6,793 nt of DNA from Chloroflexota bacterium (GTDB lineage: Bacteria; Chloroflexota; Dehalococcoidia; GIF9; AB-539-J10). Location of the stretch: positions 1 through 6,793 of the forward strand of contig DAOVBS010000031.1 in the NCBI GenBank assembly GCA_030670425.1, read 5' to 3'. The notes under the pieces were generated by a model. It was not told the DNA's origin and did not search any database. It saw only the letters and a program-made list of their open reading frames with translations. The translations under genes and the position numbers were made by a program. Shown piece by piece: positions 1 to 5,978 of this stretch. Each line of letters starts with the position of its first letter. Position 1 is the first letter of the stretch.

Positions 1-30
1 GTCAAGTTTTTCCTGCACTTTCCGCTTCCT

Positions 31-59
31 TTGAGTTCTGTAGCTTGCCCACTTCAAAT
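31..59 (+). promoter_or_regulatory. Candidate sigma70-type promoter for the AOR gene
   Basis: TTGAGT at 31-36 (4 of 6 matches to TTGACA) is followed after 17 bases by TCAAAT at 54-59 (4 of 6 matches to TATAAT). Transcription would start near 66 and give a leader of about 60 bases before the AOR start at 126. The match is only moderate, and the window begins just upstream, so the gene could equally be read from an upstream promoter. Confidence 0.3.
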
Positions 60-113
60 CAGATTGGTTAGACGAGAGGGAATGTTAGGATGCTGGGGCA
101 TGATGTACCCATG

Positions 114-120
114 AGGAGGT
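114..120 (+). promoter_or_regulatory. Ribosome binding site that sets the AOR start
   Basis: AGGAGGT, a seven-base Shine-Dalgarno match, ends five bases before ATG 126. In-frame ATGs at 90 and 111 lie upstream of it or touch it and have no comparable site. The protein should therefore start at 126, twelve residues shorter than the longest open frame. Confidence 0.8.
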
Positions 121-125
121 CAAAG

Positions 126-1991
126 ATGAATTCGGCTAGCCACATTCAGTCCTGCGGGCATATGGGCAGGTTGCTCAGGGTGAATCTGGATGAGGGGGAG
201 AGGTCTGTTGAGGAAATCGACCCTGACGTATTGAGGAGGCTTATGGGGGGGGTAGGGTATGCCGCAAGGCTGCTCTACGACGAAATCCCGGCAGGGACCG
301 ATCCCCTGGGTCCGGAGAACAAGATGCTGTTTGCCACGGGTCCTTTGACCGGCACCGCAGCCCCCGGGTCGGGCTCTATTCAGGTGTGTTTCAAATCCCC
401 GCTCACCGGAATCTGGGGCGAATCCAGAGCCGGAGGAGAATGGGGCGAGGCTCTGAAGCGGGCGGGATACGATTTCCTGGTGATAGAGGGCAGAGCCAGA
501 GCCCCCAGCTACCTGGTGGTCCGCGATGCCGAGGTGGAGATAAGGGATGCAGAGAGGCTGAAGGGGAAGACGAGTTCCGAGAAACAGAAGATGCTCAGGG
601 ACGAATTGGGAGGCGACAGGTTGGAGACGTTGGCTATCGGCCCCGCCGGGGAGAACCTGGTGAAGCTCGCCAACGTGATGACTGGCGAACGCGCCTTTGG
701 CAGAGGGGGAGCTGGAGCGGTGATGGGGGCCAAGAACCTACTTGCCATCGCGGTGAAGGGCACGGGCAGGATCCGTGTTGCCAGGCCGGACGAGTTCTCG
801 CTGGCATGCAGGGAGATCAGGAAGAAGGTCCTGGCGGAGACCGATGGAGAAGGATGGGCCCCGGATGGCACTACCAAGGGCCTGGCCGATTGTGATGCCG
901 AAGGGGACATACCCACGAAGAACTGGAGGTCTAACTCGTGGGGGAAGGGCGAAGAGCTCTATGGCCGCTTCAAGAGAGAGAACCTGGTGAAGGCCGGAAC
1001 GTGCTGCAAGGGATGCGTTATGAGGTGCAAGAGAATCGTCAGGGTAGCATCTGGAAGGTGGAAGACCCCCAGGCATGAAGGGGGAGAATATGAGAACATG
1101 GCTGCCTTCACCTTCTTCGTCCTGAATGAAGATGTCGATGCAGCGGTACATGCGGACTACCTGTGCAATGAGTACGGGCTGGATACTATCTCCACGGGGG
1201 CGGTCATTGCCTTTGCTATGGACTGCTATGACAATGGCATCATCAGCAGGGAGGAGGCCGATGGCCTGGACCTTAGCTGGGGAAACGCCGGGACTATGAT
1301 TGAGCTGGTAAAGAGAATATGCCGCAGGGAAGGGATAGGACGGGTGTTGGGTGAGGGGGTAAGGCGGGCTTCGCAGGAAATCGGCAGGGGCTCCGACAGG
1401 CTGGCAATACACGTCAAGGGCCTGGAGGGACCGGCGCACGACCCGAGGTCAGCAAAGACGCTGGCGGTAGCCTATGGCCTGGGGAACAGAGGTATGTGCC
1501 ACATTCATCCGCTTGAGGTGGGATTCTATGACGGTCTCAACAACGATTTCGGGCTGATTCCCTACGGGCTTCCTGATCCTGAGACGGTTGACCGCTACGC
1601 TGAAGAAGGGAAGGGGGAAATCGTGAAGAAGCTGCAGGACTTCGGAGTACTCCCGGATATTCTGGGTATCTGCAAGTTCTACGTGTTTGTCGGCGTGGGG
1701 CCAGGCGAGCTGGCCAGGATGCTTTCCGCCTTGACCGGCTGGGATGTGGACGGTGAAGAGCTCCTGAAGGTGGGGGAGAGGGTGTATGACCTGCAGAGGA
1801 AGTTCAACACCAGGGAAGGCATAAGAAAGGCGGATGACCTGCTTCCAGAGAGATGCCTCAGGCTCCCGGAGTTCGGCAAGTATGCCTCGGTGAAGGAGTG
1901 TGAGATAAAGAACCTCACCGGGATGCTGGAGGACTGCTACGAAGCCAGGGGCTGGAGCAAGGAGACAGGAGTGCCCCTCCGTTCAACTTGA
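126..1991 (+). CDS. Aldehyde:ferredoxin oxidoreductase (AOR) family, tungsten/molybdopterin enzyme
   Basis: This is a cytoplasmic enzyme of the AOR family, which oxidises aldehydes to carboxylic acids at a bis-pterin tungsten (or molybdenum) centre and passes electrons through one 4Fe-4S cluster to ferredoxin. From ATG 126 it has 621 residues, normal for the family. The N-terminal pterin-binding domain shows GRLLRVNL, KSPLTG, ESRAGG (99-104) and the glycine-rich GRGGAG (192-197). Three cluster cysteines form C294-x2-C297-x3-C301, and the fourth is C516 in D511-ILGI-C516, which matches the DxxGLC motif near the cofactor. An EYE motif lies at 321-323. The C-terminus has the usual LTGMLEDCYEARGW segment. 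All key residues appear intact, so the enzyme is probably active. Arginine is coded mostly by AGG. No ferredoxin, MoaD-like protein or tungstate transporter is adjacent. The exact subfamily (AOR, FOR, GAPOR-like, or the related BamB) and the substrate cannot be decided here. About twelve extra residues precede the usual family start, so ATG 162 is a weaker alternative without a good ribosome binding site. Confidence 0.95.
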   Translation: MNSASHIQSCGHMGRLLRVNLDEGERSVEEIDPDVLRRLMGGVGYAARLLYDEIPAGTDPLGPENKMLFATGPLTGTAAPGSGSIQVCFKSPLTGIWGESRAGGEWGEALKRAGYDFLVIEGRARAPSYLVVRDAEVEIRDAERLKGKTSSEKQKMLRDELGGDRLETLAIGPAGENLVKLANVMTGERAFGRGGAGAVMGAKNLLAIAVKGTGRIRVARPDEFSLACREIRKKVLAETDGEGWAPDGTTKGLADCDAEGDIPTKNWRSNSWGKGEELYGRFKRENLVKAGTCCKGCVMRCKRIVRVASGRWKTPRHEGGEYENMAAFTFFVLNEDVDAAVHADYLCNEYGLDTISTGAVIAFAMDCYDNGIISREEADGLDLSWGNAGTMIELVKRICRREGIGRVLGEGVRRASQEIGRGSDRLAIHVKGLEGPAHDPRSAKTLAVAYGLGNRGMCHIHPLEVGFYDGLNNDFGLIPYGLPDPETVDRYAEEGKGEIVKKLQDFGVLPDILGICKFYVFVGVGPGELARMLSALTGWDVDGEELLKVGERVYDLQRKFNTREGIRKADDLLPERCLRLPEFGKYASVKECEIKNLTGMLEDCYEARGWSKETGVPLRST

Positions 1992-2013
1992 TCAATCCCG
2001 GGGCGGCCACCTA

Positions 2014-2042
2014 TTGATAATTGCGCCAATCGGCGCTACACT
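2014..2042 (+). promoter_or_regulatory. Probable promoter of the aldolase gene
   Basis: TTGATA at 2014-2019 (5 of 6 consensus) and TACACT at 2037-2042 (4 of 6) are separated by exactly 17 bases. The predicted transcription start is near 2049, about 45 bases before the start codon at 2094. This suggests the aldolase gene can be transcribed separately from the AOR gene, although read-through from AOR is not excluded. Confidence 0.45.
2023..2036. promoter_or_regulatory. Inverted repeat in the promoter spacer, possible operator
   Basis: GCGCC (2023-2027) and GGCGC (2032-2036) form a perfect five-base inverted repeat around the four bases AATC. It fills the space between the candidate -35 and -10 boxes, where a bound repressor would block polymerase. 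It could also fold as a small hairpin in read-through RNA, but no T-run follows, so an intrinsic terminator is unlikely. Five-base arms are short, so chance is possible. Confidence 0.3.
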
Positions 2043-2043
2043 T

Positions 2044-2066
2044 CTCTCAGCTACTCGCTGGGAGAG
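2044..2066 (+). promoter_or_regulatory. Leader hairpin upstream of the aldolase gene
   Basis: CTCTCAGC (2044-2051) can pair with GCT (2057-2059) and GAGAG (2062-2066), giving eight base pairs with a five-base loop and a two-base GG bulge on the 3' side. It ends 16 bases before the Shine-Dalgarno sequence. There is no T-run, so it is not an obvious terminator. It may be a leader or processing structure, or fortuitous. Confidence 0.25.
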
Positions 2067-2082
2067 CAACGCTTTCAACTAT

Positions 2083-2089
2083 AGGAGGT
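2083..2089 (+). promoter_or_regulatory. Ribosome binding site that sets the aldolase start
   Basis: AGGAGGT lies four bases before ATG 2094. An in-frame GTG at 2088 overlaps this site and so cannot be the start that the site serves. The gene should begin at 2094. Confidence 0.85.
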
Positions 2090-2093
2090 GAGA

Positions 2094-2987
2094 ATGGAAG
2101 GGGCAGGCAAGTTCCAGGGGATCATGCCGCCGGCGATTACTGTTTTTGACTCCGAGGGAAGAATTGATGCCGGCAAGACCAAGAGATTTCTCCAACACCT
2201 GATCGATAGCGGTGTGCATGGCCTTTTTGTTGCCGGCAGCACAGGTGAATACTCCTTGATGACTATGGAGCAGAGACGAGAGATAATTGATGTGGGGGTG
2301 GAGGCGGCCAAGGGGAAGGTGCCGCTATTTGCCGGCACGGGACACAACAGTACCAGGATTGCCACGGAGCTAAGCAGATACGCTGAAGTTGCCGGAGCGG
2401 ATGGTGTTGTTGTCTCCCTCCCCCATTACCCCAGGCCAACCCAGGAGGCCCTTTACCAGCACTACCGGGTAATCAGTGAGGCGGTTGATATTCCCCTGTA
2501 TGTTTATAGCTGGCCCGGGCAGTATGTGGTGGACATAGAGCCGGAGACGGTGGCGCGTCTTGCCGCGGATGGGTATATCCAGGGCATAAAGGACTCAACT
2601 CAGGACCTGGACCATACGGCGAAGATCGTCAAGCTAACCGGAGGGCAGATAGTGGTACTGGAAGGCTTTGAGACCAAGATCTTCGCGGCGCTCTGTCTTG
2701 GCGCAGACGGGGCCATATGTACCATGGGGAATATCCTGCCCGCAGAGTTGGTGGCGATATACGACCTGTTCCGTGAAGGGAAGATCGTGGAGGCCAGGGA
2801 GAAACAGTTGTCCGTATTCGGACTTGCCGAGGTGCTGTCCACCAGGGAGGATATGCAACTGCTCAAGGAAGGCCTCAAGATGCTGGACCTGGATGTGGGA
2901 GACGCCTTGATGCCCACGAGCGAGGTATCCCCGGAGTTGAAGGGGAGACTGAGGGCAGAGCTCGTCAAGCTGGGGAAGCTGCGCTGA
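2094..2987 (+). CDS. DapA/KDG-aldolase superfamily lyase (class I, Schiff-base), substrate unknown
   Basis: This 297-residue protein belongs to the dihydrodipicolinate synthase/N-acetylneuraminate lyase superfamily. These TIM-barrel enzymes form a Schiff base between lysine and a 2-keto acid, usually pyruvate, and make or break a bond to an aldehyde. The GTTGE-type motif is G48-S-T-G-E52, the tyrosine-pair region is H111-Y112 in LPHYPRPTQEALYQHY, the active-site tyrosine is probably Y136 in PLYVYSWPG, and the Schiff-base lysine is K166 in GIKDST. True DHDPS has an arginine in its NVPSRTG loop (R138 in E. coli). Here the loop reads YVYSWPGQY, with no arginine and about two extra residues, so lysine biosynthesis is unlikely. 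A KDG-type aldolase, another 2-keto acid lyase or a hydratase-aldolase is more plausible. The gene has its own likely promoter and strong ribosome binding site and follows AOR, which suggests the two may share an aldehyde. That link is inference. Confidence 0.9.
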   Translation: MEGAGKFQGIMPPAITVFDSEGRIDAGKTKRFLQHLIDSGVHGLFVAGSTGEYSLMTMEQRREIIDVGVEAAKGKVPLFAGTGHNSTRIATELSRYAEVAGADGVVVSLPHYPRPTQEALYQHYRVISEAVDIPLYVYSWPGQYVVDIEPETVARLAADGYIQGIKDSTQDLDHTAKIVKLTGGQIVVLEGFETKIFAALCLGADGAICTMGNILPAELVAIYDLFREGKIVEAREKQLSVFGLAEVLSTREDMQLLKEGLKMLDLDVGDALMPTSEVSPELKGRLRAELVKLGKLR

Positions 2988-3025
2988 CGACCCGGGAAGC
3001 GTGAGGAATCCAGGGAGCCTCCGGC

Positions 3026-3538
3026 GTGCTGACTATTCGCCCCGAAACACCGCGAGACCTTGATGCCATTCGCCACGTCAACGAGCAGGCGTTTGGCGAG
3101 AAGGCAGAGGCAGACATCGTTGAGAAGCTGCGAGGCCGCGGCGCACTGACCCTCTCGCTCGTTGCCGTCCGCAGAGGTGAGGTCAAGGGGCATATTGCGT
3201 TCAGCCTGGTAGTGGTGGAATCGGAAGGTTCGAGCTTCGAAGCAATCGCCCTTGCCCCAATGGCCGTTTTGCCGGCGTATCAACGCCAGGGCATCGGTGG
3301 GCAGTTGGTTCGCGCCGGTCTTGAGGGATGCCGGGATCTCGGCCAGGAGATTGTGGTGGTGTTGGGTCATCCGACCTATTACCCACGCTTCGGTTTCGTG
3401 CCGGCCGGGCCAAAAGGCATTGGCTGTGAGTTTGAGGTGCCGGAGGAAGCCTTCATGGTTCTGGAGCTGCGGGAAGGGGCGCTGGCGGGAAGAGGCGGAG
3501 TGGTGAAATTTCAGCCCGAGTTCAGCGAGACCGCGTGA
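3026..3538 (+). CDS. GNAT-family N-acetyltransferase, YhbS-like (COG3153 type)
   Basis: This 170-residue protein is a single GNAT domain, which transfers an acetyl group from acetyl-CoA to an amine; the acceptor is unknown. It opens with the typical LTIRPETPRDLDAIRHVNEQAF. The acetyl-CoA pyrophosphate loop is Q86-R-Q-G89-I-G91 (QxxGxG), preceded by the LAPMAVLPAYQ strand, and G114-H-P-T-Y-Y-P-R-F-G-F124 matches the conserved GxPxYYxRFGF segment of YhbS-like members. GTG 3026 is the start, with AGGGAG at 3012-3017 eight bases upstream. The gene follows the aldolase gene after 38 bases and could be co-transcribed. Its codon use stands out: of 13 arginines I count 11 as CGN (7 CGC), two as AGA and none as AGG, whereas the AOR gene uses mostly AGG. 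This suggests a separate origin, and a role in the neighbouring metabolism is doubtful. Confidence 0.88.
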   Translation: MLTIRPETPRDLDAIRHVNEQAFGEKAEADIVEKLRGRGALTLSLVAVRRGEVKGHIAFSLVVVESEGSSFEAIALAPMAVLPAYQRQGIGGQLVRAGLEGCRDLGQEIVVVLGHPTYYPRFGFVPAGPKGIGCEFEVPEEAFMVLELREGALAGRGGVVKFQPEFSETA

Positions 3539-3851
3539 AGCCGACCTATCTGACGTCTTCTCCTCTTGGGCAGCACGATCTCTGAGACAACGGTAGCGTC
3601 TCCGGCTGCAATGGCTGTGACGCAGTTCGCCTGTTTGATGATGCAGGCGTTCTACAGTAGAATGGTGCGGCAGCGGTCAGAGTCAGCGTTCCGTTGTTGC
3701 CCTGAGCTCATGAGCAGAGTCCTCCATGGTCTCACGAGACAAGACATCAGCCAACCCTTTGACCATAGCCCCACACGAGAATTCGATATCGAAACAAAGA
3801 GCTCAGAAGGGGTATACGAACTGAAGATGGCTTTCGCAGAGGTGCCGCGTC
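3539..3851. other. 313-base spacer without a convincing gene
   Basis: One + strand frame stays open from a TTG at 3566 to a stop at 3869-3871 (101 codons, overlapping the next gene by 20 bases). It has no clear ribosome binding site, no recognisable family and an unremarkable composition, so I do not call it a gene. The spacer also has short inverted repeats: GAGAC/GTCTC at 3584-3602 and at 3729-3740, and the palindrome GCTCATGAGC at 3706-3715. TTGACC at 3759-3764 is a possible -35 box but has only a poor -10 (TTCGAT, 17 bases on). No T-rich terminator follows the acetyltransferase gene. The spacer probably holds the promoter of the synthetase operon and perhaps decayed coding sequence. Confidence 0.5.
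3838..3844 (+). promoter_or_regulatory. Ribosome binding site of the acyl-CoA synthetase gene
   Basis: AGAGGTG lies seven bases before GTG 3852. The in-frame ATG at 3873 has only a weak GAGAAG about 13 bases upstream. This favours the GTG start, though the family's usual N-terminus would fit either. Confidence 0.5.
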
Positions 3852-5978
3852 GTGAGAAGCAAAGACCCTAGTATGCGCTATCTGTTCCAGCCCAGAGGGG
3901 TCGCCGTTGTAGGAGCCTCACACAACGAGACCAAGATAGGGTACCGACTGGTGCAGAACATCGTTGCGGGAAGGTATACGGGGGTGCTGTATCCGGTGAA
4001 TCCCAGGGGCGGTGAAATACTCGGCGTGCCTGTCTACAAAAGCATCGAGGAGGTCGACGGCGTGCTCGACACCGCGTACGTAGCAGTGCCGGCCGAGATG
4101 GTATTTGACGCCGTCAAGAGCTGCGCCCGCGCAAAGGCCAAGTTCGCAGTGATAATATCGTCGGGATTCTCGGAGGTGGGCAATTCCGCGGAGGAGAAGA
4201 GGATTGTCTCCTATGCCCGCGACCACGGGATTCGAGTCGTCGGGCCGAATGTCTTTGGCATCTATTCATCGTCGGTGTCGCTGAATGCCACCTTCGGGCC
4301 AAGTGAAGTCAAGCCCGGAAATGTCGCCATCGTGACTCAGAGTGGCGCCATCGGCGTGGCGATGATTGGCAAGGCGAAAGTGGAGAACATCGGGCTCTCA
4401 GCAATCATCTCGGTCGGGAACAAGTCTGACGTCACCGAGGCGGGCTTGCTGGAGTACCTGGCAAGGGACAGGCTGTCAAAGGTGATCCTGATGTATATCG
4501 AAGGGATCAGGGCGGGCCAGGAGCTGGTGGCCGTCCTCAAAGTGACCACCAGGAAGAAGCCCGTCATCGTGATCAAGTCGGGGAGGTCGGAGCGCGGGGC
4601 GCAGGCAGCCGCATCACATACCGGCTCTCTGGCGGGAGAAGACCGGGTCTTCGACGACATCATAAGGCAGTGTGGGGTCATCAGGGCGGAAAGTCTCCAG
4701 GAAGCGCTCGACTGGTGCAAGTTCCTCGCAGATACCACCACTCCCAGAGGAGAGAACGCCACCATCATCACCAACGGTGGGGGTCTGGGGGTCCTTACCG
4801 CCGACGCGTGCGAGAAATACGGTGTCAGGCTCTACGACGATGCGCAGGACCTCAAGAAGACCTTCTCGCAGATTATTCCATCCTTCGGCTCGGCGAAGAA
4901 CCCAATCGATATCACGGGACAGGCTACTCCGGAGGACTACGACCGTGTTCTGGGCGCTGCGCTGAGAAACCCTCGTATTCACGCCGTTGCCTGTGTGGGA
5001 GTCCAGGCTGGCGATTTTGACGCCAGGAGATTCACCGAGATTGCAGAGAGACGCCACGCGGACTACAGGTCGGTGAAACCCATAGTGTTCTCTCTTTTCG
5101 GAGGAGGGAACGTGGAAAGCAGCATTGCAAGGCTCAAGGAGAAGGATATCCCTGTGTTCGGTGATGTCTACGAAGCCACATCCTTCCTGGGAGCGGTGTA
5201 CGCTCACTACCGCAACAAGGCTCGTTCCACCGGGACCGTCGAGCAAGCAGACATAGACGCCTCTCGTGTTCAGAGCGTTGTGGATAAGGCGAGGGCCGAA
5301 GGGAGGGTTTTCCTTCTCGCACACGAAGCACAAGAGGTGATGCTGGCCGCAGGGATTTCGATCCCCCGGAGCCGCATAGCCCGCAAGCTCGACCAGGCCG
5401 TGAGGTATGCAGAACAGATTGGATACCCGGTGGCCATGAAAGTGGTGTCGAAGGACATAGTACACAAGAGCGATATCGGGGGTGTGGCACTTGACCTGGA
5501 AGACAAAGACGAGGTAGTCGACGCCTATGAGGCAATCCTCCAGAATTGCCGGGCACGGAGGCCCGGCGCCCGGATTGAGGGGATAGAGGTCTGTGAAATG
5601 GTGGAGACAGGCGTTGAGACGATCGTTGGTGCCCGGAGAGATCCATCCTTCGGCCCCATTGTCATGTTCGGGCTTGGCGGGATATATGTAGAGGTCCTGA
5701 AGGATATCTCGTTCAGGGCGTTCCCGGTGACCCGGGAAGAGGCCATGAGCATGATAAGCGAAGTGCACTCGTACGCGCTGTTGCTGGGAGTTAGAGGGGC
5801 CAACAAGAAGGACATCGATACTGTGGAGACCACCATAGTGAAAGTTGGAACGGTGTTGCAGCAGTGCAAAGACATCTCCGACATCGAGATCAACCCCCTT
5901 ATGGTGTATGACTACGGTCAAGGGGCAACAGCCGTGGATGTCAGAATCTTACTCTCGAGAAGCGAGGAGGCAGCATAG
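3852..5978 (+). CDS. ADP-forming acyl-CoA (acetyl-CoA) synthetase, fused alpha-beta subunits
   Basis: This is a cytoplasmic NDP-forming acyl-CoA synthetase, which reversibly converts acyl-CoA + ADP + phosphate to acid + CoA + ATP and conserves energy in fermenting anaerobes. It has 708 residues from GTG 3852, the usual size for the fused form. In order: a CoA-binding Rossmann domain (about 8-140, with GVAVVGAS and YPVNPRG); a succinyl-CoA-ligase-like domain (about 150-300) containing the phosphorylated histidine H256 in AASHTGSLAGED; a second ligase domain (about 300-460) with ITNGGGLGVLTAD; and a C-terminal ATP-grasp domain (about 475-705). The ATP-grasp domain contains H538 in IVHKSDIGGV, corresponding to the second phospho-relay histidine of the beta subunit, and ends with DIEINPL. 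All relay residues appear present. Acetyl-CoA is the commonest substrate, but propionyl-, branched-chain or aryl-acetyl-CoA are equally compatible. ATG 3873 is an alternative start (701 residues). The stop codon touches the next start codon, so the two genes are surely an operon. Confidence 0.95.
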   Translation: MRSKDPSMRYLFQPRGVAVVGASHNETKIGYRLVQNIVAGRYTGVLYPVNPRGGEILGVPVYKSIEEVDGVLDTAYVAVPAEMVFDAVKSCARAKAKFAVIISSGFSEVGNSAEEKRIVSYARDHGIRVVGPNVFGIYSSSVSLNATFGPSEVKPGNVAIVTQSGAIGVAMIGKAKVENIGLSAIISVGNKSDVTEAGLLEYLARDRLSKVILMYIEGIRAGQELVAVLKVTTRKKPVIVIKSGRSERGAQAAASHTGSLAGEDRVFDDIIRQCGVIRAESLQEALDWCKFLADTTTPRGENATIITNGGGLGVLTADACEKYGVRLYDDAQDLKKTFSQIIPSFGSAKNPIDITGQATPEDYDRVLGAALRNPRIHAVACVGVQAGDFDARRFTEIAERRHADYRSVKPIVFSLFGGGNVESSIARLKEKDIPVFGDVYEATSFLGAVYAHYRNKARSTGTVEQADIDASRVQSVVDKARAEGRVFLLAHEAQEVMLAAGISIPRSRIARKLDQAVRYAEQIGYPVAMKVVSKDIVHKSDIGGVALDLEDKDEVVDAYEAILQNCRARRPGARIEGIEVCEMVETGVETIVGARRDPSFGPIVMFGLGGIYVEVLKDISFRAFPVTREEAMSMISEVHSYALLLGVRGANKKDIDTVETTIVKVGTVLQQCKDISDIEINPLMVYDYGQGATAVDVRILLSRSEEAA
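5965..5970 (+). promoter_or_regulatory. Ribosome binding site of the P-loop/DRTGG gene
   Basis: AGGAGG lies inside the last codons of the synthetase gene, eight bases before ATG 5979. It supports translation of the downstream gene from its own site, probably coupled to the upstream gene because the stop TAG (5976-5978) directly abuts the ATG. Confidence 0.75.

Noticed and set aside
90..125. Longer AOR start at ATG 90 (or ATG 111)
   Set aside because: The strong AGGAGGT at 114-120 lies downstream of both and is correctly placed only for ATG 126. The extra residues are also not part of the family.
738..1439. 233-codon open frame on the minus strand
   Set aside because: It is opposite the AOR gene, including the cluster-binding cysteines, with no recognisable product.
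2023..2042. Intrinsic terminator after the AOR gene
   Set aside because: The GCGCC/GGCGC stem is short and is followed by TACACTTC, not a T-run. Its place between promoter boxes fits an operator better.
2088..2093. GTG 2088 as aldolase start
   Set aside because: It overlaps the Shine-Dalgarno sequence at 2083-2089, and ATG 2094 is correctly spaced.
2600..3370. 256-codon open frame on the minus strand spanning the aldolase and acetyltransferase genes
   Set aside because: It is opposite two clearly recognised genes, and its product is serine/leucine-rich without a family match, as expected for a shadow.
4614..5921. 435-codon open frame on the minus strand
   Set aside because: It lies fully opposite the acyl-CoA synthetase gene, whose motifs are intact. 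The minus-strand translation is rich in His, Cys, Gly and Pro and shows no recognisable domain, so it is an antisense shadow.
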